From Desarmillaria ectypa (Eukaryota; Basidiomycota; Agaricomycetes; Agaricales; Physalacriaceae): a stretch of 64,000 nt of DNA. The DNA lies in NCBI GenBank assembly GCA_030407005.1, contig JAUDYN010000005.1:1054001-1118000 (forward strand), read 5' to 3'. The translations under genes were made by a program, and so were the position numbers. Positions 30,104-41,500 of this stretch are shown here, one piece after another. Under the pieces are notes generated by a model. It had not been told where the DNA came from and searched no databases. It saw nothing but the letters and a program-made list of their open reading frames with translations. Numbering within the stretch: the stretch's first letter is position 1; each line of letters begins with the position of its first letter.

Positions 30104-31579
30104 CTAGTGTAAATAATCTCCAACCACCGCAGGGACCTTTCCATCTACTCCAGAGAGAATATCGACGAGTTCTTCCTGAAAGGAAAAAAAAAACAACGAC
30201 TCAAGCTCAAGTTCACAAAAGAAAATTTGCTTGCCTACCCACATCCTATCCGCCACTCGTTGTCCTTCCTCGCTGAGAGTACATAGTCACTGGTCTCCAC
30301 CACCTTTGAGAGCGTTGTATATCCTCCACGTAACTCCTTATCCTGGCCAAGGGCGCCGTAGACCAGCTGCCGACTGCCCTCCTCAGCTGTGTACATCATC
30401 AGCTTCTCTAGTACAGGCTCCATGTACTTGTGTATTCCCCTGTACTCTCGCCGAAGATCTGAGATGCACACCCCAGGATGTATGGCGGAAACAACAAGTG
30501 AGCGTGTAAGAAGTCGGGCAGCGAGGGAGCGGACGAAGAATACGTTCAGGACTAGTGTGATAGCGTCCAGATAAAGAAACAGTAAATCATAGACAAGCAT
30601 ATGTTTTGTGAGAAGGTAGCGTGAATCACTCATGTTACTATAATGACAACATGTAAGTAAGGCAAAGTACCGCCAGGAGCTATGAAATAGACTTGCTCGG
30701 GTGTGCAGTACTCTTTACTAGACAGTTTCATCCATATTCCAGGTTGTGCCGCAATGTTCTTATCAACCTTGGCAAGATAATGAACATCACTAGTAACAAT
30801 GACCAACCACGGCGCCGAGCTCGTATTAACCATCAGCGGGAGCAGGCGGAGGGACAACAGGGAGGTCCCTAGGTTATTGATTTGTAGGCTGGAAAAGCCT
30901 CGCATGAGTTTCCCTTTCCCTTTCCCTGAACGCAAACCAAAATACGAACCTAGACTCCCAACCGTCAGCAGTGGCATGATACTCCTTCCCCGGCCACACC
31001 GCCGCATTCATCACTAGAATATCTGGTTTTCCCACCTCCAACTCAAAATTGTCAGTAAAAGAGCTGAGGTCGACCAGCCTCAGCTCTGTCGTTCTGGCAC
31101 CAATCTCGCTTTGAAGTTCTGATAAAACCTCAACTGAACACCACGTTCGGAAAGTGCAGAGTAGACTTACTTCTCAGTGCAGTTTCCTCGCGTTCCCTAC
31201 TGCGACAGGCTAGAACGAGTCGATCTGGTTCATGAAAGCAAAATGCCTGGCCGCCTCGTAACCAATACCACCACTGGCGCCGATGACAGCAACAGTTTTA
31301 CCGACGAGGTTGCCTTGGATGACCGGGGGGACATCTGGTCACGCATCATGGAAGGGATGGTTTTCTTCATCATTTTGTGATATCAAGATGGGAAGCAAGA
31401 CGTTTGGAACAGCGGGACTTGAAAGTGCTGGTTCCCAGGCCTCATGGTTGCTTTTTATGAGTTGAGCAGGTCAGTGAGAGCATACTTAGCGAGTTTTCGT
31501 GGTCATCCGGCACATTCTGCACAGCAAAATGCACGTCGTCAGTTGACGCGTTTAGTTTAAATTTGATGTAACGCGCCAT
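30104..31579 (-). pseudogene. short-chain dehydrogenase/reductase, disrupted
   Basis: The parts of an SDR can be read: Rossmann motif TVAVIGASGGIGYEAA, DRLVLACRS, LVDLSSFTDNF, DILVMNAAVW, LQINNLGTSLLSL, SDSRYLLTK (active-site-like YxxxK), LAARLLTRSLVVSAIHPGV, EEGQRVADRMW and a last exon ending in VGDYLH. They do not join: a TGA (31339-31341) interrupts the lead-in before PDVPPVIQGNL where Trp would fit; one base is missing near 31228 between FMN and DRLVLA; the frame cannot be carried into SDSRYLLTK by any visible GT-AG pair; the next intron starts AT instead of GT (30602); and two extra bases (CT repeat) at about 30277 shift the frame before EEGQRV. Oxidoreductase function is probably lost, unless the assembly has errors. 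Confidence 0.78.
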
Positions 31580-31938
31580 CCCAGACCATACAGACCGTCA
31601 AAGGGTGTTGTGATGTCCGGAGTAAAATGGGCAAATCGAGATGACATATGTGTTATAGGGGAGCCTGCATACGCACCAGTCAGCCGAGCACTGAGGGGGT
31701 GCAAGCATTTCCTCGTTTATAATTTGTTCAGCCTTAGTGATTGGACGGCAAATATTCTTTCCTTCCGTGAACTTCCGGCCTTGAGCGCATGAGGGTATGA
31801 AACGGGAATAAAGCATAAAAACACCAGATCTTGCGGCCGTACATTATCCCTACATACATATAAAATCAGTTATGTGTCAATACACTCATCTTTTCAATAC
31901 AATAAACATTGTAAATACACTTCACGGCCATGTCAAAT

Positions 31939-34065
31939 TCATACCTCCCTCTTAACGCGTTTCCACTGGTCCGACCGTCCGCTTAAACCTGCACCTGCTC
32001 GAACGCAAATGTCAGGAGGGTCAAATATGCAAGACTTGAACATACCAAAGCCGCCATCCATCTCTCTCTTAATTCTGACTCGCAGATCAGTAGTTGCCCC
32101 TAGTCATACCGTTCAGTAGACTGATTAAAAGGGAGGGGGGGAAAGAAAATAAATGCTGACCAGACTGGGCTCGTCGCGGGTCTCTCGTTCTGTCATCATT
32201 GAGAGACTGATCCACCGGTTCGCGTTTAATGATTGGTCTACGTTCGTCATGTCGTCTCTCACGCTCTCTGCGCCGTTCGTCATTTCTCTTTTGATTATCA
32301 CCGTCAATACGGCGGCCCTGCTGGTACTCGTGTCTGTCTCCGTTCAGCCCCTGGCGTTCCCGGTCTCCCCATCTCCCCTTATCATCATTGGTGTGCCGTC
32401 GTTTTCCTCTTTCCTCCCGTCCTCCAGGCAGATACGAATTTAAGAAATCGTCAACTTGCGAAGTTGGAGAAGTCAGTATCACGTCGTCTGGTTCTTGCTT
32501 GACTCGCACTGGTGATGAACTTGAGGCAAGTGTCTGGCCTCGCTCCCTTTCGGGTCTATACTCTCGTTCTTCAGGACCTATGATGAAATTCAGTCATATG
32601 AAGCCTCAAAATTGCTAGAAACCAACCAGGGAAACTTCGACCCTCGCCTCTAGGTACCAACTTGTTTTCTACGGCTGCGCACGCATATAAGTCACCGTCT
32701 ATAGTAGCGGCAACATTAGAAACGTACGTTCAAGCTTGATTTGTCGCAGAGCTTTGCATGGCTGGGCTTCACGCTGCTCCGTTTCCTCCCTTTGCATCAT
32801 TAGGAGATCAGCCAGTACCCTCCGGCCATCTTCCTCGTTGTACAGCGCTATAGATTGTGAGCTTGGAAACGTCTAAAAGGGCGAGAAACATACGTCGGGA
32901 TTGCTCTTCCTGCTTTACATCTACCCTTCTTCCAGCGGCTTCTTCATGGAGTGCTATATAGGTTTCCATCGGCAAGTGGACGGATGGGATATATAAAAAA
33001 AGCTCACGACGTGGGTCTTCACTTTCTTGTTTGATGCGTATCGGTTCCTCATCGTGTTGGCGCATTCCTGGTAACAGAGGGGTCTCATAAGGCTGCCATC
33101 GCTCTACGCGTTGTTGCTCTTCCGAGTTGGGACCACGTTCCAAATCACGTAGACCACCCATCTGCTCGTCCCCCTCTTCGTATGGGTCCCTTTTAATTCT
33201 CGTCCGCAGGTCATTATCCTCCTCTTTGAAGTCAGCTTGATCCTCGAACTTTACAGGAGGGTCTTCCATCTCATTTTTGACGTGTTGCATTAACTCATCC
33301 TCTTCTTCGTATGGATCGCGTTTGATAAAGGTTTCTGGAGCAGGCGAAGGTGAAGCTACTGGGGGAGATTGAGGAAGAGGTGGTAGTGTCACCAATGCAG
33401 ACGCGTCACTGAGAGATGCATTTATTGGCGCAGGTGTGGCCCATGCATCAGCAGGTGGCAGTTTCAGAGACCAATAGGCCGTCCTCGATAGCGGTGCATC
33501 AGGGAGAGGATAGTTATCGCCGCGCCGACATACAAATTCGTCCGTCAGAGCTGGAGTGTCTTGGATAAAATGGTCGAACTCTACCAACAGAATTATCAAG
33601 ATAAAATACGGAAGGAAGGGTAAAAAGCACACTTCGATCCAGATCACCCTTCGTCTTCCAGTCATATTCGTATACGGAAACGACATGGCCTTGCCAAGCG
33701 TTGAGAGCCCTTGGACACCGAAAGAAACGCGATGCATGATGGGCACCCAGCAAGCGACGACCAAGGTTAGTCAACGATTTGTCGTTTGTCCCAGGGATGG
33801 CGGTGGTGAGCGCATTGCCGCCAAAAGGCATGTCCACGAAGACCTGCTCTCGACCTCCCTCCGACGTTCTCCACAACCCAATAGGCTGGATCCCGCAGGC
33901 ACATTCCACCCAGCTGGCCAGGTTGTTATAGAAGCCCCGCCATTGCTGAGCGGTACACCGGGTGAAACCTCCCGGAGGCACGCCCCAGGGATTGACGATG
34001 ACGAGGGCGTGTCGGTCCGTAGGCACAGGGTATTCCTTAAGTTTTTTGAAACCCTTCTTGGCCAT
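31939..34065 (-). CDS. unknown protein with about ten SUMO-acceptor-like motifs
   Basis: The ATG at 34065 opens a globular N-terminal region (ALVIVNPWGVPPGGFTRC, QWRGFYNNLASWVECACG, QVFVDMPFGGNAL, WQGHVVSVYEYDW) that I do not recognise. The rest is long, charged and disordered. It is studded with psi-K-x-E/D motifs: IKRDP twice (in near-duplicate units IKRDPYEEEDE and IKRDPYEEGDE), VKNE, VKFE, IKQE, VKQE twice, IKRE twice and a terminal VKREV. An Arg/Glu/Asp-rich block (RRRERERRHDERR) lies near the end. Introns are about 50 bases and in frame; the last two exons are short. SUMOylation is inferred from the motifs alone. It would suit a nuclear scaffold or chromatin protein. Confidence 0.7.
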
Positions 34066-34234
34066 GCTCGGAAAAGTCTAATTCATGAAGAGAAGGGTAT
34101 CGAATGAAAGGTATCGAAATGTAAGGGTATGAAGACGGTGGTGGTATAATACAAGGGCAATTGACCAACCCTCAAGTGGCCCTAATAGTAATTGCGTCAC
34201 GACTTTTGCTATCTTTGGTGAACATCCATCATCT

Positions 34235-34420
34235 AGATGCGACCCCCTCGGTAAGCCAGCGCAATTTCTTTCTGATGCCTAGCTGATAGTGCTGCATCAT
34301 ACCAGATCGACTAGGTCGTTGTATGCAGGATCAGATGTGGTCCCTGCTGCAGTCGTCGTGCTGGACGAGCGTCGACGACCTGATTACCAGAATGTGTGAA
34401 AGTCCTCTACTCCATTCACC
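34235..34420 (+). pseudogene. exon-like remnant, copy 1 of a degenerate duplicated gene
   Basis: A short exon-intron-exon pattern (CCCCTCG|GTAAGC ... ACCAG|ATCGACT) reads STRSLYAGSDVVPAAVVVLD. A similar segment with the same intron position lies at about 36960-37130. No long frame continues from here: stops follow in all frames. The family was not recognised. Confidence 0.35.
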
Positions 34421-36894
34421 CAAATTCTAATTTCTTCCGTCAGACGTCTGTATTCTCGGTGATGATATGTGCTCAGCTCAGATAAGAGTTGTGTACAGCC
34501 CAATGTGAGTGCCTTCTCCCGATAGAGACATGACTAACTGCCTTGCAGGATGTACGCATCATTTGGGATATAACGACTTCACTGGCATTGCCAGTATTGT
34601 CGTATGAGGCTCTGTGAACCATGAAGGTGCTCCACTTTATTCTTTGGCCTCTCGCATCCGAATCTCACTATTATCGCCGCAGGATCGCTCGAGCCCTCGC
34701 ACGGGCCTGCTCTTGTATGTACTTGTTACTTATCCGTTAAAGTCTTCATTAACCATCGTTATTCCAGAACATTGCGTTAATAGAAGCGGCCTTTCAGTAA
34801 AATCAATTACCCCAGATCATCATGGCTTTAATTCGCCCCTCGGTGCGCACAGATGCCCTCATCTTTGGGTTAGCTAACGGTCTTCAGATCTCAATACCTT
34901 GATCGTTGTACAAACATCTTCGACCTCACCGCATTTGGAGGAGTCGTCGATTCTGAAGTTAGGATGGTACGTTCGCCCCCGCACATATACGTCCATCTTC
35001 TCATACAGTGCTGCACAGTCTGAGATACCTATCCTAGCTACAATGTCCTTGATCTCTTTCGGCCGAAGGGATTAAGTTCATATCACGTCCTTGGAGTACG
35101 TTACATTTCTTCATCGCTTCGCTACAGTACTCACTCTAGTGCAATCAGGTTACTGCGTAACCCGGAGCTCTTTCAAGGACTTCATCGGCTTGGGCATATG
35201 ACGGCTTCGACGGTGCCTTAAGTCGTGAACCAGGATGTGAGATTTCTAATCAGGTTCTACCCCGAATCTGATGTTTATTCGTTCTTCAGTTTCCGCTACT
35301 ATTCGCGGTATCATCCTGGTAGGAATACCTTCAACTGCCATTGCGGTGTTGTAGGATTATCACTTATGTGTACGCCTTGCTTTCTTTGTTACCAACAGTG
35401 AAGCTGATACTTGGAGGAAGCATGCTGGGGCGCGCGCCGACCATGACATAAGGAATCCCGGCGTGCCTGGTCACTCTTCGTGGCTGCCGCCGTGATCTAC
35501 ATGCGATGTGGGTTTCTGTTCTTTTCTGTTTGGCTCACGAAGCTCATACTTCTTTCTCAGAATCTCGCGTGGGAATATCTGAAAATCAAGTAACCCAGGT
35601 CATTGAAGCCACATTCCTTATTTGAAGCTATCGTCAATTTTGTAGCTACTCAGAGGAAATGTAGAATATGCTTCATATCGTGGCGTGATGAGACTTCTGG
35701 CAAACTTGTTGCGAAATGCAATAACGTACATGTGGGATGTCCAGCTCAGCTGCCCTTTTTGTCTTGGGCCCGCTTAGCTCTTTGGTAGCAAGAAACCAAG
35801 TGATGAAGGTGAACGTGTTTTGAAAGACACTAGGTCCAACTAACCATTGTAAAACGTGTTAACATGTATAAGAATCTCTCAGAATGTATGTTGCTATTTC
35901 TGCTCGTACTAACCCTCTGCAGCGTAGTTAAACAGGCGGATAGCAATATTTGACTCTGATCAGGTTCCTGCAAAGTCGCGCGCCAGACTTGTTATCCATT
36001 ATCCCATTCCGCCCATCTTTAAGTTCACTTACCCTCCCCCGGTCCTGCTACATCAAGAGTTGGTGGCAATGACGATATGCCTTGGCTGGACATTGGCGAC
36101 CGTAGCATCGAACTGCGAGTATCCAAAAGTCTTCGCTTCGTTCTCAAGCTCGTCAAGGGAAATACATTTCAATAGCCCAGCATTGATACAATGCACCCAA
36201 AACCCATGTACGACAAGTAACACCGGCGGTATTATAAGGCACAGATGTGATGAGAGATCGAACACGGTCCTCTGCTGACGCATTGATCTGGCCGATGTTG
36301 AGAAAACCCATGAGAAGAAACTCCTGTACGCTACTGGTGACTTCGTGGCCCTCGATTCAGCCTTCCCCGAGGTTCCAGATGTACAATAGAGGAGTGATGG
36401 TAGAGAGCCCAGTGGTAGTCGTTGAAGGTGGCTCGGGCGTATAGGGCTCTGTACACTTATATCGGTTTCATGAATGGCTGTATGGAAGGCCCTGTCGGTA
36501 CCATTCACTGGCCCTTACAATTTTTCCACTTGCAATTCCGATTTCGAAATTTGCATACGGACTCTTTCTTTGGTTCCCTGGTTTTTTCTGCCTGTGTTCA
36601 TTGTTCTGGTCGTCCGTACAACGAAGACTCCCTCTTCGGTATCGTAGTCTGTCTCCAACTTTTGGGGTGGTTTTCTCCGAACTTGCTTCGGACATCCCAG
36701 TCTTTTCTCCTAGGGACTCAAGCTTTTCATGCGGGGCCTGAATCTTTACCACCGCTGCATAATTTTTGCCTGGCATTCTTCGAGCCTATTCTTGTTGTCG
36801 CATCTGAGCTGCACTTTGCTCATTCATTATGTTATCGACAATCACAAGTTACCATATGGGCTCAGAAGGTCTTGGACTGAAGCTTGCCCTCAAG
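34421..36894. other. degenerate stretch with scattered coding-like fragments
   Basis: About 2.5 kb without an open frame longer than about 150 codons or a consistent splice pattern. Fragments look coding-like (for example EKLLYATGDFVALDSAFPEVP near 36310 on the plus strand, and hydrophobic VYALLSLLPTVKLILGG near 35370) but are interrupted by stops. It looks like the remains of one or more accessory genes; I cannot name them. Confidence 0.45.
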
Positions 36895-37145
36895 GTTCCA
36901 TATACCTGGATCCTCTCACGCAAGATGCTACTTCGACTATAACGTTCACGGCAGTGGACACGTCCCCTCGGTACGTACATATTCTCTAGCCCTCGCCTAT
37001 ATATATGAAGTAACGAACCTACCTCAGATCAATTAGATCGTTGTATTGGACCAAGATGTAAGTGGTACAATAAGCTTATCGCTATCATCGTCTGACGATT
37101 AAGGACCTGAGGTCGTAGTCTTGGTCCTAGCTGTCATCCCCTCCG
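36895..37145 (+). pseudogene. exon-like remnant, copy 2 of the degenerate duplicated gene
   Basis: On the plus strand DPLTQDATSTITFTAVDTSP is followed by an intron-like gap (GTACGT ... CTCAG) and SIRSLYWTK. After another gap (GTAAGT ... TTAAG) it reads PEVVVLVLAVIP. The segment resembles copy 1 in sequence and intron position, roughly 80 per cent identical over the best 30 bases, but it has an extra intron-like insertion. No complete gene can be assembled. Confidence 0.33.
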
Positions 37146-38530
37146 GATGATATAGGGCACCAGCTGTGAGCTTCCCTTTACTTGTAGTTATTGCTCAAGA
37201 CTGAGAGCACCATTAGAAATCGCTGACTGTTCTGTGTTCCGTGTGTATCCGTGTGTACCTCCGTCACTTATGCTTGTGCATTCACACCTAATGATGTACC
37301 TCATCTTACAGACACGAAACTCGACGCCATGCGTCGAACCGCACCCACGCTGTATGTTCCACGTTTCTGTAAGTTCGTCAGCGTAAAGGCTAACAATCAC
37401 CACTTCTTCAGGCGTGGGTGGAGCTTAAAAATCAAATATCACAGGCCGAGGATTTGGAGTAGCGTACTTGGCGTCAACAAGGAAATGTCATTGAGTGTTG
37501 CTTTGAGTCAATTTCGAGATTCTGAAAGTAAAAGTTATTACAATGGTAAGAAATGAACCTGTGAGATTGCTATGCTATGGCGCTATGAATATGCAATCAT
37601 GAGATGAAAAAGGAGTTAACAGTCCGCCTGAGCTTCCTCAACACCTTAGATCCGAGTGGCCGGGCCGACCTTCCCCAGCCTGCCCTAAAGTCGACATTGA
37701 TCTACCCCCGCGGACCCTTTTCCTGCTCTTCAGCACCCATAAAGTGGTCCTCCCTCGGTGCGCTCTCCTCGTTTCAATCTGCCTGGTCACAGCTGAATTT
37801 TTTTCAGATCAGGGTCACGCTTGGTCGTTGTATCTGTGAGCTGGCGTTTTACGAAACGGTAAGTATCTGATCTCTCACTATGACCTGTCCCCTTACTTGA
37901 ACCCTTGATAGCTCGTTCAGCACCGGCGATGGTCCATGAGGCTGTTGCCGTCCGCGGTGTCGGCATGCTCATCTTGTACATTTCTTTCTTCGCTGAATAG
38001 TAACATAGGGTTCTGCTACCGTGGGTACGTATCGGTCGTTCGTCGTCCAACTTGGAGGACGATGACTGTAACTCGCTTTCTGTATGTTTTCATCTTATCC
38101 CTTCTGTAAGACATAGCTGACTGGGTTTTAGAGCCTTACAGGGTTTGGATGCGTGTTGTGTGATTAAAAAATCAATTACCCCAGGCCATGTTTAAGCACT
38201 AAGCAGCACTTAGCCATTGTCAATAGAATGCGTCTTGCTGCTTATCTGATGACTTTGAAAATTAAGTCCCACGCACACTTCGAATTCTTAATCGAAATGA
38301 ATTGTGCGCGTGATGTCCTACAATACCGTCTAAAAAATACAATGAACCGATTATAAGTGTACAGTGCATGAGATGTATTACTACCCCCAAACCCCAAAAA
38401 CCAAAACGTGAATGTAAGGGCAAAGACAAAGGAATATATCAGCGTGGCGTCCCTTCAATAAGCGATATGTACCAGATGCCAGCCAAAAAAAGCCCAAAAG
38501 CTATAATGGAAATGCATAGAAAACAACTGA
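37146..38530. other. gene-poor stretch next to the histidine kinase 3' end
   Basis: Short frames only. The best coding-like piece is near 37917-38000 (MVHEAVAVRGVGMLILYISF on the plus strand, ending in a stop), preceded by a possible GTAAGT-TAG intron. A 17-base string (AAAATCAATTACCCCAG) near 38168 also occurs near 34799. Nothing complete is supported. Confidence 0.4.
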
Positions 38531-41500
38531 TCAGTGTGGCATACCCTCCTCTTCAATCCTCCCAATGATCTCCGCCAACTTGTAGGGTTTAATGTACACC
38601 CTGTCCATCCCCGCTCCTAGCGCGGCATCCACCTGGCCCTGCCGCGCATTCCCTGTGATTGCGAATACGCATAGCCGTGGTCCTGGCAACCTGCCCGCCT
38701 TTTCCCAATCCCTGATGCGTCCTGTCGCATCAAGTCCATCCCTACGAGACACGTATGTATGAAAAAGAAGCGCAGGAAGACAGTGGAAACTTACAAGACG
38801 GGCATTTCTAGATCCATAAGGACGACAGAAGGATATCGCTTGCTTGTATCGGCAATACATGACTCAAGGTACTCAAGCGCTAGAAAGCATATAAGACACA
38901 GCAAGAAAGGTTTGCATTGATACTCACCTTCCAGCCCGTTATTTGCTGTCGCAGCATGAAAGCCTTCGATGCTCATCATAAATGGCGATGCACAGATGCA
39001 CAATATCAGACTCACCAGCCTTCTCCAGCTGTCGCCTCAGTAGCATTTGGTTGATTAGCTTCACAGATCCCGTCAACACTTGTCGTGCAGCACAGCAAAG
39101 AAGAATGCCCTACATCATCCTCGACGATGAGAACCGCCAATTTCGCTCTGGAGATCGGCGCCAATGGCAGAGCTCCGGAAGGCGAAGGTGTTCGCAGCGA
39201 AAGCTGTGACGCACTCTTTGGGTCCACAGTCCCATTGAATGCAACGCTGTTCAGGGTTTTCGGCAGTGCCTTCGCGGCAATCCGTCTCGGACTGATAGCA
39301 CCAGTACATGGAGCATCAGGAGCCTTCCTCGCCTCAATGAAAAAATGGAAGGCCGCGCCTCCGCCGGGAGCACTCGAATGCTGTATCTGTCCTCCCTGAA
39401 GCTCGGCAAGCTTCTTGCACAAGTACAAGCCTGAATCCTCATTCAGCACCAGTGGTCTTGGTAATATAACACATGCCTACCTAAGCCAGTTCCGCCAATA
39501 CTACCGGACCTCCTTACCCCGTCGCCAGTATGCACGTCATTGAAGCGTGTAAACAAGCGCGCTTGATCATCTAAGGGAATCCCGGGACCAGAATCAGAGA
39601 GCTTGCAGGAGAGATGGACACATGACGCGTCGTGTTCCATCGCAGGTGATTCCGCAGTACCGAAAGGACGTTTGGGGGAAAGCACTACGTATAAGTTAAC
39701 GCTGCGTTCCCCGTCCCATGATCTAGAATGCTTAAGAAAGAGCAATTTTGCGGGAGTCTAGGGATAAGGCGCACTCTAATATTCGGCAAGAATTGGAACT
39801 AACAATTCTGCGTCAGTATAGGAGTCATTTTATCGGGTTAGAGAACGCACATTAAGTTGACCAGTATCTGGCAGAACCTATAAGTGATTGAGGTGTCACT
39901 ACGTAGATAATCTGGGGTAAAACTTGGGTTTACCTAGTGGGATCCGCTATGATACAGGTTTCTCTCTCAATATCGCTGCTAACAGCCAACCTCAAATTGA
40001 TGGACTGCGCTGCAGCTTGCACGGAGTACATGTCCAACGTAGCCTAATCCGTTGAGGACACTCATGAATAGAAGTTAGGGAGCTGCGCACCTGAAGTTCC
40101 TCCAGTAGGTGAAACGTTACGGGATTGACGCTTAGAAGGTTGCTATCTAGTCGAGAAACAGCAAGGATATCACTGCAAAATACGCAATCGTTAGGTCGAG
40201 TAAATAAGCTTCAGATAAATGTGGCGTACGCGGCAATGATCGTTTGATGACGGGCGCAAAGCGCAACGGAAGATACTGCGTGATTCGCATCTTTGAGTTC
40301 AATGTTGCTTTCCTCGAACTGCGGATACCTTGTCAGGGAAACCGACCTGCTCTAGGATGAAGTACGAACCAATTTTTCTGCATCGTAATTAACGTTCATG
40401 CTCTGTAATGCACATATGATCTCTTGCAGTCGAGCGACAGACCCACTTACATAATTATTAGCTTATGATATTCTTTAAAGTATAAGGTTACGCACGAGAG
40501 AAGCTCTGCGCTTTGTACGATAGCACTCAGTGGATTTCGCAGCTCGTGTGACACGATATCAATGAATGCTTCCTTCAATATAGAGTCAATTAGTCAAAGG
40601 GTAGAAACCTTGAAAATGATACATGCCTGCAGTCGTCGTTGATGAACCGCCTTGTCCGCTTTCGCACGCTCTTCACTCAGTTGCTCAGCAGCTATCCGCC
40701 GCTGTTCCGTCTGATCCGTCAGTGTACCAACTATGCCTGGGTTAGCCAGAGAATGATCCAAAGACGACACGCGTACGCAGCCGCCCATCGCTGAGTGCGA
40801 TAACCTCAACAAACGCGTTTTTCCCATTTGCAAATCTAGGAAAAGATTTAGCATTGAAGAACCGGATCAAAAAAGTAAATGAAAGAGGTTTACACTGCAT
40901 CAAACTGGACGGGTTCGCCACTAATGATGGGTACATCGAGACAAGTCCTGGTAGCCGCCTCTTGGGTTTCCGGCAATAATCTAATATGATTCTATCAGAA
41001 AGATGCTACGGCTTGGGTAAATCAGTAACGAACTGGTCTATGATGGATTTGAATGCCAAAGGTAGAGTCCGAGGCAAAGCAGTGAGTGTAAAAAACCGCT
41101 CGTTCTGCCAAGAAAAAATGAGCGTGACGGTCGAGCCTTCAGTGAGAATTCAATCTCACAGCATAAGTAATCAAACCGTGATCCGCATCGTCTGTTTCGA
41201 AGATGGCAACAGGTGATAGTTCACTCATGCGCTGGTAGCGCTGCTGCGTCAACTTGAGTTCAAAGGTCCGATCTCGTACTTGTTTCTCGAGTTCGTGCCT
41301 CTGTTTCAGTGTATGGAGTCGGGTTTGAACACGGTTAAGTAACTCGGACGAGCTGAATGGCTGCACAGCATTATACTTTAGTAACTGAGATGCACACAAC
41401 AAGGGGGTCCAACCAACCTTCAGCAGGAAATCCACAGCGCCCCTAAAAACACTATCGGGCTGATCCTCTGACCCCATACGAGCACTGAGAACTATAACTG

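Noticed and set aside
33556..34107. Plus-strand open frame of 183 codons
   Set aside because: Shadow of the N-terminal exon of the SUMO-motif gene, which has a better start, composition and continuation.
36053..36508. Minus-strand open frame of 151 codons in the gene desert
   Set aside because: No recognisable domain, and coding-like fragments lie on the opposite strand; treated as chance.
36422..36880. Plus-strand open frame of 152 codons
   Set aside because: Low-information composition rich in Phe, Leu, Ser and His, no domain, and the overlapping minus frame is also open.
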